64,000 nt of DNA from Apteryx mantelli (lineage: Eukaryota; Chordata; Aves; Apterygiformes; Apterygidae), in contig NC_089978.1 in assembly GCF_036417845.1 (NCBI RefSeq), forward strand, positions 88,654,007-88,718,006. Direction: 5' to 3'. Under the pieces are notes generated by a model. The model was not told where the DNA came from, did not search any database, and was given only the letters and a program-made list of their open reading frames with translations. The translations under genes and the position numbers were made by a program. Below are positions 25,001 through 36,800 of this stretch, piece by piece (positions within the stretch are counted from its first letter, which is position 1; each line of letters opens with the position of its first letter).

Positions 25001-28000
25001 AAAATATATAGGCATGTACTGAACAGTAGAAAAAAGAACATAACTTTTCATCCCCAAATAATCCCAAAGTTCCTTGCACATTTACCTCATGAGAACTGGA
25101 CATCTCAGAACTGGAATCTGGCCATGACAGAATAGTTTAATACAACAGTCTATGCAGAATGACATGGGATCTTTGGAAAGGTAAAGGCTTGAGGTAAAAC
25201 TCCACTTCTATTTGAAATCAGTAGTTTTGCCGTTGGCTTTAACTGAGCCAAAACCTCCCCTTGGACTTTATGTTACAGTTGAAAGACCATAGCTGTTCCA
25301 GGATCCCTGAAACTGCATGAGAGCGCTGAGCGGCAGCAGATGCAGTCCAGATCTGAGCGGCTGGGATTTGCACGGTCGCCAATTTGCGATCATATCCCCC
25401 AGTGCAGAAGAGTCCATCCTATGTGAGACCTCCCTAATTGAGCGGGTGGCTGACAGCTTCTTTTGCCCCCGTGGTGGATGTGCATGTGGATATCAACCGT
25501 ACAGCTGGGTGCGCTCGCAGCAGTGAAGGGGAGAGGTCGCTTTGTAGGGTCCTGACTCCTCTGGTTGCCTTCTCCGAGGCAGGATATTAAGGTGAACTTC
25601 ATGTGGAGACACTGGGTAAGGGAGCATCTCAGGCTAATAAAATCGAAATACTGTATTGCATTATCCCAAGGTTTACCAGCAGCAAATTCTCTTTGGATTC
25701 TTTTGGTGGTGTCTGGGAAAGGATGGCCACAGACTGTCTTTGAGGATTTCATTACCCGTGGGATGAATGGTTCATTAATCATACTGTGGAGTCTTTCCTA
25801 GCAAATACAAGACATGCAAAGTGGTACTGTAAAGGTCATGCTGTTTAATGTAGGATAAATAAATGTGATCTTATTTTAGTAAGAGTCAATCATATTTTAG
25901 TGTAGTTAAGGTGAAGACTGCGTCAAATGGCAGCATCTTTTGTAAGCACTTTTGTTTATTGTTTTATATATCTCAAGGAGAGTAGAGAATGATTTTACTT
26001 GGAAGAAAAGTACCAATAATATGTCAAAATAATATTCAGGTCTTTCTCAGATATACCAATTTTTCCTGTTCCAAGTGACTGAATTTATATAAACCAAACC
26101 AAAGAAATCAAGAGGAGGGAGCTTCATTTTATGAAGTCTAAGACAGAAGCAAAATGCTCAAACTGCAGAAGTGGCAATACAGCTTGAAAATAAGGTAAAT
26201 ATGTATTTATTTACAGATCTCCATTCAGATATTATACAGGGAGTTGAAGTGTTCATAAAAGGTAACCAAAAAGGGAGAACTTACTAATAAATTTGTGAAT
26301 TCATTCCTTATTCTCTTTCAAAATCCAGTTGTACAACTGAATATTTAAGTTGGAATATTCAAGACACATGTGGTACAAACTTTTAAATAAGGCATTAAAA
26401 GACTTTATTCAAAATGCCTAGCTTAATTATCAGACTGGTCAGCTTATTATATCAGCTACAATTACTCTTGATAGAAAGTTACCAAACTAAACAACTCCAG
26501 AAAATCAGACCAGATGCTCTCTGGGATAAACAAACTGGGTCATTTTTTGTAATTACACATTTGCACGAGAACCAAATCACTGTGTAGAATAATTTTTTTT
26601 TCAGACTATGTTCCTCGTTAGCTCTTAAGCCGAGTGACCCGAGTGGCTCTGATTATGAGCTTTTTGGCCTTTCTGTTCCACAGTATTCACTTCAGTGAAC
26701 TGCTTAATTATTCAGGTAACCTGTAAAAGATAAAAAGGGCAAATGAAGCATATGTGGTTAGTGTGCTACACTGTAATATGTGCTGGCTAGGTAAATAATG
26801 AATAATGTGCATTATTTTTAAGATGCCAGGAAGCTTAATGTTCATCTCAACAGGTTAGAAAATATTCATCTAAACATTTAATGAGAACTGGTTTCTCTCT
26901 AAATCCACCAAAGGAAGGTAAATAATGTATGTGAAAAATTATATTGTCCAACAAACAGAAGCATATTGAAAAAACCTCTACTACTTTGACTGCTTTTCCT
27001 TCCACAGGAAGGAATATACATCAGTATATATTCTTGTCCATGTGGGTAACTCTCACCATAATATGAATAAATAAGGTACAAGTGTACCTGGTACTAACCA
27101 GCAATAACTTTACTTTCCCATAAAGTATCCTTGATATCCTGGTATCTGATGGGCAGGAGCAGAAGGATGATGGAAACAAAAAGAAAAAGAGACAGGTACA
27201 GAGAAAATATATAGCTGGGGGAAGTGGGGCAAACATTTAAACCAAGTGAGGTTTGATATTCATATGAGTTTCTCCTTGTGATTACAATTTAAGGAAAAGT
27301 CTTCCAAACATGGACATTTAGGCCTGTTCCTGCAGTAATGTACTATTTAATTGTGAAAGGGTGTAACATTCTGCTGCCTATGACAAAACATATATGCTTT
27401 GCCCCTAGGACACACATGCAAATATTCATTCTTGTATTCGGATGCTTGCTTTCATGCTTAGTTAATATGATGTTACACACAAATTTTTCAATATTCAAAT
27501 TTTGTGGGTGTTTAGTCTGAGATAGTTTTCAACAGGTTCAGTATTCAGAAAGTGCAAGAATACCTACTGTTTCCTCTGGAAACACTGAGTAATGTGGATA
27601 CTCTGAAAATCTGAGCATTTCTAAAAAAAAATGTTGTTTAAATATTTGTTTGTTTAAGTAAACATTTAAATACATAACATAATTTCAAGCAGTTTGTTTT
27701 GAAGAAGTTGGAACAACTTGATAGTTTGAAAAAATAAAATATTTCAAATTCTATACATTAGATTTAAACAAAACTTCAAAATTAACAAAAATTTACGGTC
27801 ATTGTTTCATTTTAGAAAAGCTTTCTCTCATTTATTTCATCATCTCAAGCTGTTTGCCCTCCCTGTCACTGGAATAAGTAAAGAAATCAAACTTAGAAGA
27901 GGAGGAATACTGTTCCTTACTTCTCACTGGAAAAAGTTAGCTGTGTTATTTTGTTTCTTTTAGCATACTCTTTAGTTTAGCTACAGAAAAATAACGTATT

Positions 28001-28214
28001 TTAAGATAAAAATGTTACTTTTACTTATGACAGCATTTCTACTTTTCATTCACATTTCCAGCTGGAGGAGGGGCAAAAATGAGAGAACATAAGTATTTAC
28101 CATTATTTCAAAGCAAAAATGTGCAAAAAAAAAAAGTTTCCTGATATTTTTAAAGAATGAGCTATTTCCCCAGGGAACTCTGATATCAACAATTTTTCAA
28201 AATATTCTAATTTA
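22011..28214. other. intergenic DNA with possible conserved non-coding blocks
   Basis: No gene is supported. The stretch is AT-rich and largely unique. A 30-base T-rich run is at 24,186-24,215. A CpG-raised patch at about 25,310-25,560 stands out and carries short open frames on both strands that I do not recognise. Segments near 24,390-24,480 and 26,620-26,860 have the even, non-repetitive, homeodomain-site-rich texture of conserved non-coding elements; this is an impression and needs alignment. Confidence 0.6.
24186..24215. repeat. T-rich homopolymer tract
   Basis: Thirty bases, all T except for two C interruptions. No retroposed sequence recognisable next to it. Confidence 0.92.
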
Positions 28215-28560
28215 AGGCGCCACACCTTTCAGCCGGGAGGGCTTAACAAACACAGGGGCTGGCTTTCACATATAACGCGCACTGAGTTGCGACGCTTCAA
28301 GAGTAAACCCACGGAAGGATTTAGGGACTGGAAACGAGCCCCAGGCCGACAGGCGCGCTGCGTCCGCCTGCGAGAGCTGTGTGCTGCTTGTGAGCGGCGC
28401 CTCTGGCACGACCGCTTTGCTGCCCGCTGGATTGCTTGGGATAAGGCAGTTCTAGCCATCTTGCCTCTCTCCGTTTATTATTTAAGCGATCTGTGGGACT
28501 CCACTGCAGCATCGAGGCCTGCTAAGAAGGGAGTCTCTGTCAGGTCGCTTCTATTAGTTT
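28215..28560. promoter_or_regulatory. orphan CpG island-like patch
   Basis: About two dozen CpG dinucleotides fall within roughly 340 bases, flanked on both sides by AT-rich DNA with almost none. No known exon is here; the open frames of 60-100 codons on both strands are GC-driven and unrecognised. A possible donor-like GTGAGC lies at about 28,390 on the + strand. It could be an unannotated non-coding RNA promoter, a distal enhancer with CpG-island character, or a GC-rich insertion. Confidence 0.5.
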
Positions 28561-28651
28561 CATCCTCAAACAATTTGAAGGAAGACTTTTAATGACTTAA
28601 AAACTCTCTGTTAGCTATACATAGAAAGTATGAACATGTGTCCCCCTCCCG

Positions 28652-28663
28652 CCCCCCCCCCCC
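28652..28663. repeat. C12 homopolymer
   Basis: Twelve consecutive C follow a C-rich lead-in. It lies just after the orphan CpG patch. Such runs are prone to length errors in assemblies. Confidence 0.95.
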
Positions 28664-31600
28664 AATCAGAATATGGAGTATTTAGTTTTAGGTCTGTGTG
28701 AAAATGCTACTTTACTCTTGGTGATCTGAGCAGCACAACTAACCAAACAAATCTGAAGGTGCAAGCCAAGAAGCCTGAGAGAAGGAAAGCCACACAAATA
28801 TGGGGTATATCTTTTTAACAGGTCATCTGTGTCTACAGTAACTAAAATAAATAAATATAACTGTGATGCATCAAGCAAAAAGGTACTTTGAAGAAGCTTT
28901 CTGCATGGAAAGATTGAAAGTTTAGTGAGCAAGTATTAGAGGGGATATTTCAGACATAAATTCTATTCTTAAAGAAATGAAATTCTTCAAGCGACTACCC
29001 TCTGCACCTTCCATAAATTTGATATACACATCCCACCCCTATCTAGATTTAAGAAGACGCCAAAGAACTTTCTCTCTCCTTCTTTATTGCTAAAAAATTT
29101 CATTTACAAGATGTATTGGAAATTCATTTCTTCTGTAGATTTTCTTTTCACCTACTCTCTATAGCAAGCTGTCAACCTATTTCAATGGAAGGATTCATGC
29201 CAGGTAACCGTGTGGCCCTGCAACACAGCATTGCCGTTGCTAGTGGTGGACTGTGGGCTTTGTGCTGAGTGCGCAAGGCCTCAGGACTGCAGCTTGCCAC
29301 GCTTGCTCTGAACTTTCATTGACCTGCCTGCAGCCTTGTTCCAACTTGCTGTAGCTGCAACAGCAATTTTTCTTCTGACCAGGTGGCAGCGGCTAATTCG
29401 TTTTACTCTGCTTGTCGCTGTGTGGTTCCGCCGTAGTTTTGTGACTCTGACATTGTGATGCAGCGTGGAGAAATGCAGCCCGGGGAGGAGAGCAGAGGCC
29501 TCCGGCAGCAGGGACGCAGGAGGCGACGTAGGGACATACAGGCATGGGGTGAGAGGAGCTGGGGCACAGGCTGGGCAGCAGAGACCCCGCAGCTATAAAC
29601 AACTCACCAGCGGTCACTTAAAGAAACGCAGACCCGGAGCTCAACAAAACTAGTTTTAGGGGCAACAAAGAGAGCAAAGAACTACATCCAGCCTGTGTAA
29701 AAGGCACCGGACACAGTGAATTTAGATGTAACGTGGAGCTGCAGACCAGTGAAGAAAGAACAAAGCATAAAAGCATGTTAGGAAGCTTTTAAAAATGGCC
29801 CTAAGTGGATCCTAGAGTGAGGAAGAAGAAGCTATCAACACAAGCATCATTTTCCTCCCATCAAAGGACGCCAGGTGCTGAGGCCAGGCCATAACACTCC
29901 CGCTGCTAACACCAGACTGAAACCACCGACCTTAGGCCCCTAGGGCAGAGCATTGCACCGGGAAAAGGAGCAGAAACTAAGAAGTATGCGTGTAACAATT
30001 TCAGCCTCATTACTATCACTATTCTTGAAACTTTTTCTGCATAGACATATTCTTTCTCTTTCTGCAGTAAATAGTTCTGGACTAATAATGATTCTTGGAT
30101 TAGACTGCTAAGACTTCAACTATGCTAGCAATAAATTTCTGGCTTTATACAAAAGATGTGTTTCCTCTTTGCCCATAAAACAAGATTTTGAACATTTTTG
30201 TCACTTGTTAGCAATTCTGAAATAGTGTCTCATCCTTGTTAGCATAACGTGAAAGACTAAACACTACTATAACTTTTAACCCAAAGCTTATTTCAGCTGA
30301 AGTTCCATCTGCATATCGCAAAACTGAAAAGAAATTGAGAGATCAGATTTTCAGATGGTGTAAGCAGGCTCAGTTTTTTGAACAATGAAAAAAGTAGAAC
30401 TCTGTTTTCAGGCTCTGGTTCTTAGACTCTTGACTTCTTTGAAAACCTGACGTCTGGCAGAGTAATATCCTAAGGATACCTAAGGATAAAATCTTGTTCC
30501 TTCTGAAGTCAGTGAGAATTTTGCCTCGTATTCCTACTATGGTTTCACCCAAGAAATTTTTGCCCCAAAAGAAAACTTTCATCCAGAAAAAGTTAAGAGC
30601 AGACCAGTATGTAGCCCATTCTTGTGTTCAAGCTTGAGCACTGAGCCCGCTGCTGGGAATGAGCTTTGGCACCGTTACCTATGCACTGCTGGAATGAAAA
30701 AAAAGGATGGTTGCCACAAAAATACTATGGCAACACACTTGGCCTTGAGCTGTCTTTGGGATTTTCCAGATGCATTATAGAGACGCGCATGGGTTCATTA
30801 GATCAGCTGGTGCTACAAAGCATATTATAAAAAAAAAAAAGAGTAACACGTCACATGCAGCTGTGAGTAAGGAGAATGAGACTTGAAGTTCCAAGAAAAA
30901 TGCAGTACTTGAAGTGCTTGGAATAGAAAGTGTAGATAGCTGGATCTCTGGAGGAAAAAAAAACAACCCACTAGGTATGTGTTAACCTGTACATCTGTCT
31001 TAACTCCTTTAGATTATGTGGTATGCAGGAGTAACTTTGATTTAATAAAGCTTCAAGTTAAAATGTGTATACATGAATACATGTACATGAGGACATGTCT
31101 TATCTGTTGACTGACGGCATAATATTTTAGTTCCCATTCAAAATATATGGGGAAGGTTGCTAGCCTATTTCAGCCAAGTTACAGCATTTAAAGATGTAAG
31201 TCCATAAACCAAGAATGAAGGGAATATGGGTGACCTTCTCAAACAAGATACACTTCTTACAAAGAGAGAAAGCTGTCAAGTTATTCTGTGGGTAACTGTG
31301 GTGATTTCGGGTATCAGAAGTATGCAGCTCAGTACATTGTTTTTTTAACTTCTTTCCAAGCATACACAAGTCCAGCATTACTTTTGTTGCTTTGTCATAT
31401 TAGATCCTGTTCATTTTTGTGTGTTTACGCAAATAAAGCATGGACTCCTGCCCAAGCTTAGATTTTCTGAAAAAAATAGATGTCTGAGTCTGAATTATTC
31501 ACTATGGGATCCTTTTACAGTCTGTTGAAAGCAACAGTTATTTCCAGAGGACAATTCCTCTTCCTCTAAGGTAGATCTTTAAGACAAATCATCCTCTAGA

Positions 31601-32700
31601 AATGCCTGCTTCTCTCAACTGAGCTTTGAACATGACCAGCTCAGACTTAGATGTCTAAAAGTGAGTTCAGTTAAAGCTAAGCAAGATGAATCCCTCTCAA
31701 AGTCTGTATATGGAGACACACGATGTTTGCTTATCAATTTCTACTTTTATCTAATCCAGAGGTTGCAAAACAAGATCATGTGCTGTGCATGTCTGTAAGG
31801 ATTGCTCTGGATTGGACTGTTTTGCCTTCTGAAACTGTAAGTTTTGAATTTTATAGATGGATTGCTAAAGTCAGTTAATAATTTTGAAAACTAAAAGTAA
31901 ATTCGGACAGAAAATTTGTGTTCTGAATGAATGTTCATGATAAAACTTCCCATTTGCCTTGAACTTTTTCAAATTTGTTTAAAAGCGTGTGTGTGATAAC
32001 TACTGAAAAATCAACTCTACACAAGGCATTTAATATTTGAGAGCTATTTCACACACAATTGTTAAAAAGAAAAAAACCTCCAAGGCATTTGAGTCTTTCA
32101 GTGGAAAACAGATCCCTGTGATTAATTAGAATTTATGATGATTTTAGTTTCCATTGAAATTTTGAAAACAATAATTTGCCTTTTAATTTTCAAATGAATA
32201 CCTGAATGCTTTCATAAGAAAAAAATTACAATTATCTGTACTATGAAAAATCACAGAAGAGACTCAAACCCTCATAAATGGTCATTCTAATCATATTTGA
32301 TTAGCATGTTTTTAACACTCATTCATTTCTGGAAAATTTACTATGATCTCTGTATTACAGTGTTGGATCAGCAACGGGGTAATTCCCATCCCTAAACTAC
32401 ATGCTATATAACCGTCTTTAAATGCAACTAGGCAAATGTAATGGAAAAAACATCACAATCTCTGACTGGGAAGCTCATTTTATGGAGTAATGCAGGACAG
32501 GGGAATTGAGTTCAGGAGTTACCTCGGGACTGCTGTTTGCCTGCCAGATGGAAAATCTCAGAGGCGACACATTTGGTCCTTGGGGGGAAGGATGCCAGGT
32601 TACCCCAGGCCCCCTTGACAGCCCGTCTACTCCGCACCAATTACTTTGGCCTTGGAGGAGATTACAGCTCCTGCTTTCCCTGCCGGAGGAAAGGCTGCTG
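28664..32700. other. intergenic DNA without supported genes
   Basis: No coding signal. A second, weaker GC-raised patch lies at about 29,390-29,640, including a purine-rich stretch with a short open frame (29465-29653) that I do not recognise. A worn old amniote repeat is noted at about 30,502-30,550, and an A12 run at 30,829-30,840. The interval 31,850-32,350 is AT-rich and may include a degraded mobile-element relic. Confidence 0.65.
30502..30550. repeat. old dispersed amniote repeat relic
   Basis: The string 'ctgaagtcagtgagaatttt' followed by 'gcctcg...ggtttcaccc' resembles the common 'gaagtcaatgggagttttgcc...' relics. Short and uncertain. Confidence 0.35.
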
Positions 32701-32950
32701 CAGCAAGAAATGGTGAGAAGGAGGGGATGTTGGTACTGCATTTGTGTATAGTGGAAATGCAGTGAATGCTGTTAGGAGCTGTCGAATCCCCTAGCCTGAC
32801 CTGCTGTGGCCCCATGCCCCCGGGTCCAGCCAGCAGTGAGGCTGAACACGTATTCCCAATAGGCACACACGCACATATGCAACACATATAGACACATACA
32901 CCCGGCCTTACCCTGCAGTCCGCAGCTCCGCTCCAGCTGCCATTGCTTAG

Positions 32951-32999
32951 ACCCACACACACGCACAGACACACAGACACGCACACACACACACACACA
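32951..32999. repeat. imperfect (CA)n microsatellite
   Basis: A CA-rich tract interrupted by CG and GA steps, with an uninterrupted (CA) run in its last 18 bases. A second, shorter (CA) run occurs at about 33,395-33,412. Reading frames through it (Cys/Val repeats on the minus strand) are artefacts. Confidence 0.9.
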
Positions 33000-33000
33000 G

Positions 33001-33385
33001 TGGATCCCTCCAGTAATGGACCTTAGCCACCCAGTCTACCCAATAGCTGGTCCCTGGGTCCCCTGGTCTACCAGTTGCCACACTCAGAGACATGCACACA
33101 TGCCAAAGGGTCTCTCTGGTAGCTGGTGCAGACTTATGACCTGACCTGTAGCTGACCCTCAGACCCCCTGGTCCCTCCAGTAGCCGACTCAAAAACCCTC
33201 CAGTCTCTCCAGCATCCAGTCCAGACTCATGGTCACTCCAATGCTTGGCTCCCGTCTTTATCCTACTCACCAGCTAGTCCAGCTTGATATTCGCTGGCGA
33301 TCGCATGCTGGCACATGCACCCTCATTCACTCCAGTTGCTGGCGCCATGGACTCCGGTGACCCGAGGTCCAGCCCTAGCTACTAG
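33001..33385. repeat. degenerate minisatellite, unit about 30 bases
   Basis: Read on the minus strand, successive units begin TGGAGGGACC, TGGAGAGACT, TGGAGTGACC, TGGTAGACC or TGGGTAGACT and end near CAGCTAC. At least seven units of about 29-32 bases, plus one longer unit of about 45, can be lined up. Divergence between units is high, so the array is old or no longer homogenising. Confidence 0.7.
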
Positions 33386-33430
33386 CACTGAGACCTCAAC
33401 ACACACACACACAGGACAGAGAGCCCCTCA

Positions 33431-33474
33431 CCCAGGAAAATAGTTAGAAATGCCCAGTAAAATAGTTAGAAATG
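33431..33474. repeat. 22-base tandem duplication
   Basis: Two adjacent 22-base copies differ at a single base (CCCAGG versus CCCAGT, each followed by AAAATAGTTAGAAATG). It lies inside the repeat block and is the best-preserved repeat pair in it. Confidence 0.92.
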
Positions 33475-33855
33475 AAGATTAATGAGAAGACAAGAGTGAC
33501 TGTGGGGATCAGGCCCTGACAGGGTACAGCCAGACAAGGGTACTGCCAAGCCCCTGTTTACATATGACCAGCCCCTTTTATCCCCTTATCCCTCTATTTT
33601 ACCACACCTCCCCTAAGCATCCCATAATAAGTCTTGTACAGCCTCAAATTGCTCCTCTCTGCACCCCCCTAATGCACCCCATCTCTCCATAGGCAGTGAC
33701 CACCCTTGCTCTGTGAGCTGCTCCGGGAGCCTTTCTGGGGACCCATGGTGCTTGTGTCTCCGATGGGGTGAGTGGGTTTCCCCGCCTGCCAGTGTGCCTC
33801 AGTGCTCCTTTGTGTGGGGGGAGATGAGCTTTAATGACAAAGCATAGCAAACACA

Positions 33856-36800
33856 TATCGCATTAATTTCAGTTAAATGAAACCACTGGGAACAACTATC
33901 TAAAGAACGTAGGCAGTACTAATATCGTGGCACAGCACCTGCTTTACTAAGCAGGGGGATGTTAGGTGAATACAGAACATACACTAGAGAAGGGATGGTG
34001 ATGAAGTTGCTTTCCCTCTTTTATTATTTCCTCATTTTTTAATTCTGTGCCTTCATTTCCAAAGCCTGCAATTTTTGCTTCCTTTTCATTGTTGCCCTTC
34101 CAAACCGGTGTACCTGAAGCAGGCTCTTGGACTTCAGTCCTTCCTGCACTTGTTAGCAGGGTCAACATGACCACATCCAACTGCCATGTGTATCTTGGGG
34201 CCACACAGCTCTTCTTGATATCAGGTCACGTCTATAAAATGTCTTGAGAGTAGCAGAAAATTAAAGCTTTTGAAAAGTGTAATACATGGCACCAAACCCA
34301 AGGTTTTACTTCTGAACTGGGCACAGGCATTTGGGTATGCATTTGAGGATTTCTTTAGCTCTGAGCAGCTCTGATCTGGTCCCTGGGCTGCAAACTCATC
34401 TGTGGCTGGAGGGCATTATTTGTGCTACTGGAAACCATCTTCTGGCGTAGTTTCATCCAAAAGGAGTTCAGTTTTTGTGCTCAGAGACCCTTCTCCAATG
34501 AGAGTCAAAGTGCGGTAAATGAGGAAAACTGGGAAATTCACTTCAACAGTGCATTCTTGCTCTCGACAGAAACATGACTGTAGATGTACCTTCAATCAGA
34601 TGAAATGAAACTAGAAGATCCTCTCTATTTTTAAATAAAAATCAAAAAATATTTAAAATATGCCATGTATTTGATGGGATACAAAGGAGCACACCTAATG
34701 CATTATTAAAGCTAGAATTAGCCCAAAGAAAATCTCCTGCAATGCATGTAGTGTGTGTGAGCCCCACCTTCAGCTCCAAATAGCTCACTCTATAGCACCC
34801 TAACATGCCGAACTCCTTGCTAGAGTAGACATAGGCTGTGCAAGGCAGAGGGAGCCAGCCTTACCCCTACTGCCTTCCCAGGGGGTTCCTGCATCCAGGC
34901 ATCCTTGGAAGTATGTCCACATTTTGTTTTGGAGAGACCTAGTAGGTTCATGCCAAAAGAGAGTGTGAGACAGGATTAACATGGGTTATTAGATGACAGA
35001 ACCTGGAAACGAACCGGGCAGCAAAGTTATTTGACAGCGCAGAGGTACCTGGTGGAGTTAGTACTGACTGAAAAAAAAAAATCACTTATCTATGTTCCAA
35101 TGAAAGCTCATTTCTGTTGAAGAACTAGACCTAATATAGTATGTCTTATATTTTTTTAGTTTGAAAGTAGAAGTATTCAGTCTTGTGTATTTATTAAGCA
35201 ACTATTACAGTAATTTTAATGTAATTAGTTAGCAATGTATTACTGAAGAGACACTGATAGAGTGTAGTTTATAAACAAGCAATCATATTAGCAAAGTAGC
35301 ATATTTTAGGCTCCCTAAACTAACTGAAAAATTGTAAGCCATGCTGATTATGAAGGCATGCAGGAAAGTTAATCAAATAAAGGTGGAAAGTAAGTATGCT
35401 TAAACTGCAGGTTGATAAATGCCATATGGGTGCTCTCATGCAGGAATAAAATGGCTTTCATTTGCTGTAGCTTAATTCTGTTTAAATTGCTGCAAACTCC
35501 GGGCTCTTTATTCTGAGTGGAAACACATGTCCTAGACATTTAACATGCTTGAACTTATGCCTGTTAACTTAACCACTTGATTATCCATAACTTTCCTGAG
35601 AGTCCCCACCCAAACTAATTATTAAAACAACCTACTGCTTCTGTTAAGATGTAAAGTGTCTAAGCAAGCATAGCAATGTGCTCTAAGAAAGAAGAGGTAT
35701 GTGCATTAGCCATGTAGAGCTCTTCTCATACGCACCTTCTCCCATGTTTGCTTGTGTTCTCAGAGGCTGAACTCCCAAAGACCCCCGAATAACTAATTTA
35801 AGGAGTTCAAAGGAGTCTAGCCCCTTCATCTCTCCTGAATTTGTCCCAAGGGCACTGGACCCACCTCTTTCTGTTATATAGCAAAGACGTAAGAATGGCA
35901 ATGCACATCAGAAAAGGCCATAGCATTCTCAAAGCTGATGTCAAGCATCAGAAAGAGTGCTGCTTCTGGTCCTTGCCTCTGCCAAATTCCTCAGAAGACA
36001 AGCTGCTAGCTGCTCTGCAGCAATATCCTACCTACAGAATACAACATTCAGAGGAGAAATACTTCTTGATATACTGCTTCTGATTTAATTTTAATGTTTG
36101 TCATTGTATCATATTTCTTAGCATTTAAAAATATAGGAAGCAATAAAAAAGTTTTTTAAAAAAGAAGGAAGAGCAGTAAATGCAAACTGATTCATAGCTG
36201 AGATTTCAGCCTATTGCCCAAACTGTCTGACACACGTTTGATGTACAGATGATGAGAAAACTTTCATAACAGCTATTTCATTTGTGTGCTCTTAAATAGG
36301 GCAAGAATATTCAGGGAATGTGCATCAGAACTTAATAATTCACTCATTGCAGATCTTGTTCTGTGGACTAAAAAGGTAATATTGCCTTGATCTGTTTTGG
36401 TGCAGTGTGACATCAGCGGTGGTTCCCCAATGATGGTATGAATACCTCTGGCATTACACAAATCACTTCCAAGGCTGCGGAGAGACAGTTTCCACCTTTC
36501 CATATGGATGCTAATTTGGATTGCACGGAAATGCCTGTTCAAGACAGTTCCTGGTAGGTATCTATGCAGGCGTTCGCCCCATGGCTCAGGTCAGGCCATT
36601 CCTGCTTGTGTGTCCTGACCGATCTGAGCCACCGAGGCTGCTGTCGAGGGCACGCTGACCCTATCTGCAGACACATGGGGTTTGAGATCGGGGTGGCAGG
36701 AGGGTGGGCAGTGGTGCTGATGCCCCAAAGTGAGAGGATATGGTAGGAGAGGGAGTCAATGAGAGTCCTCCTGGGCACAGCACAGATAGGGCCAATATTT

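Larger units (their letters stand above)
32770..33855 (-). mobile_element. possible LTR-derived or composite repeat block
   Basis: This GC-richer block has sharp AT-rich flanks. On the minus strand it would start TGTGTTTGCTATG near 33,855, carry a TATA-like GATAAAAGGGG near 33,580, and end CTCCTAACA at 32,770. That gives the TG...CA ends of a solo LTR of about 1.1 kb. Against this, I see no clear matching target-site duplication, no poly(A) signal at the expected place, and no internal retroviral sequence. The middle holds CA repeats and a degenerate minisatellite. Coordinates of both ends are estimates, and an unrelated tandem-repeat cluster remains possible. Confidence 0.35.

Noticed and set aside
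32627..33270. Cys/Val-rich minus-strand frames
   Set aside because: They are translations of the CA microsatellite and minisatellite.
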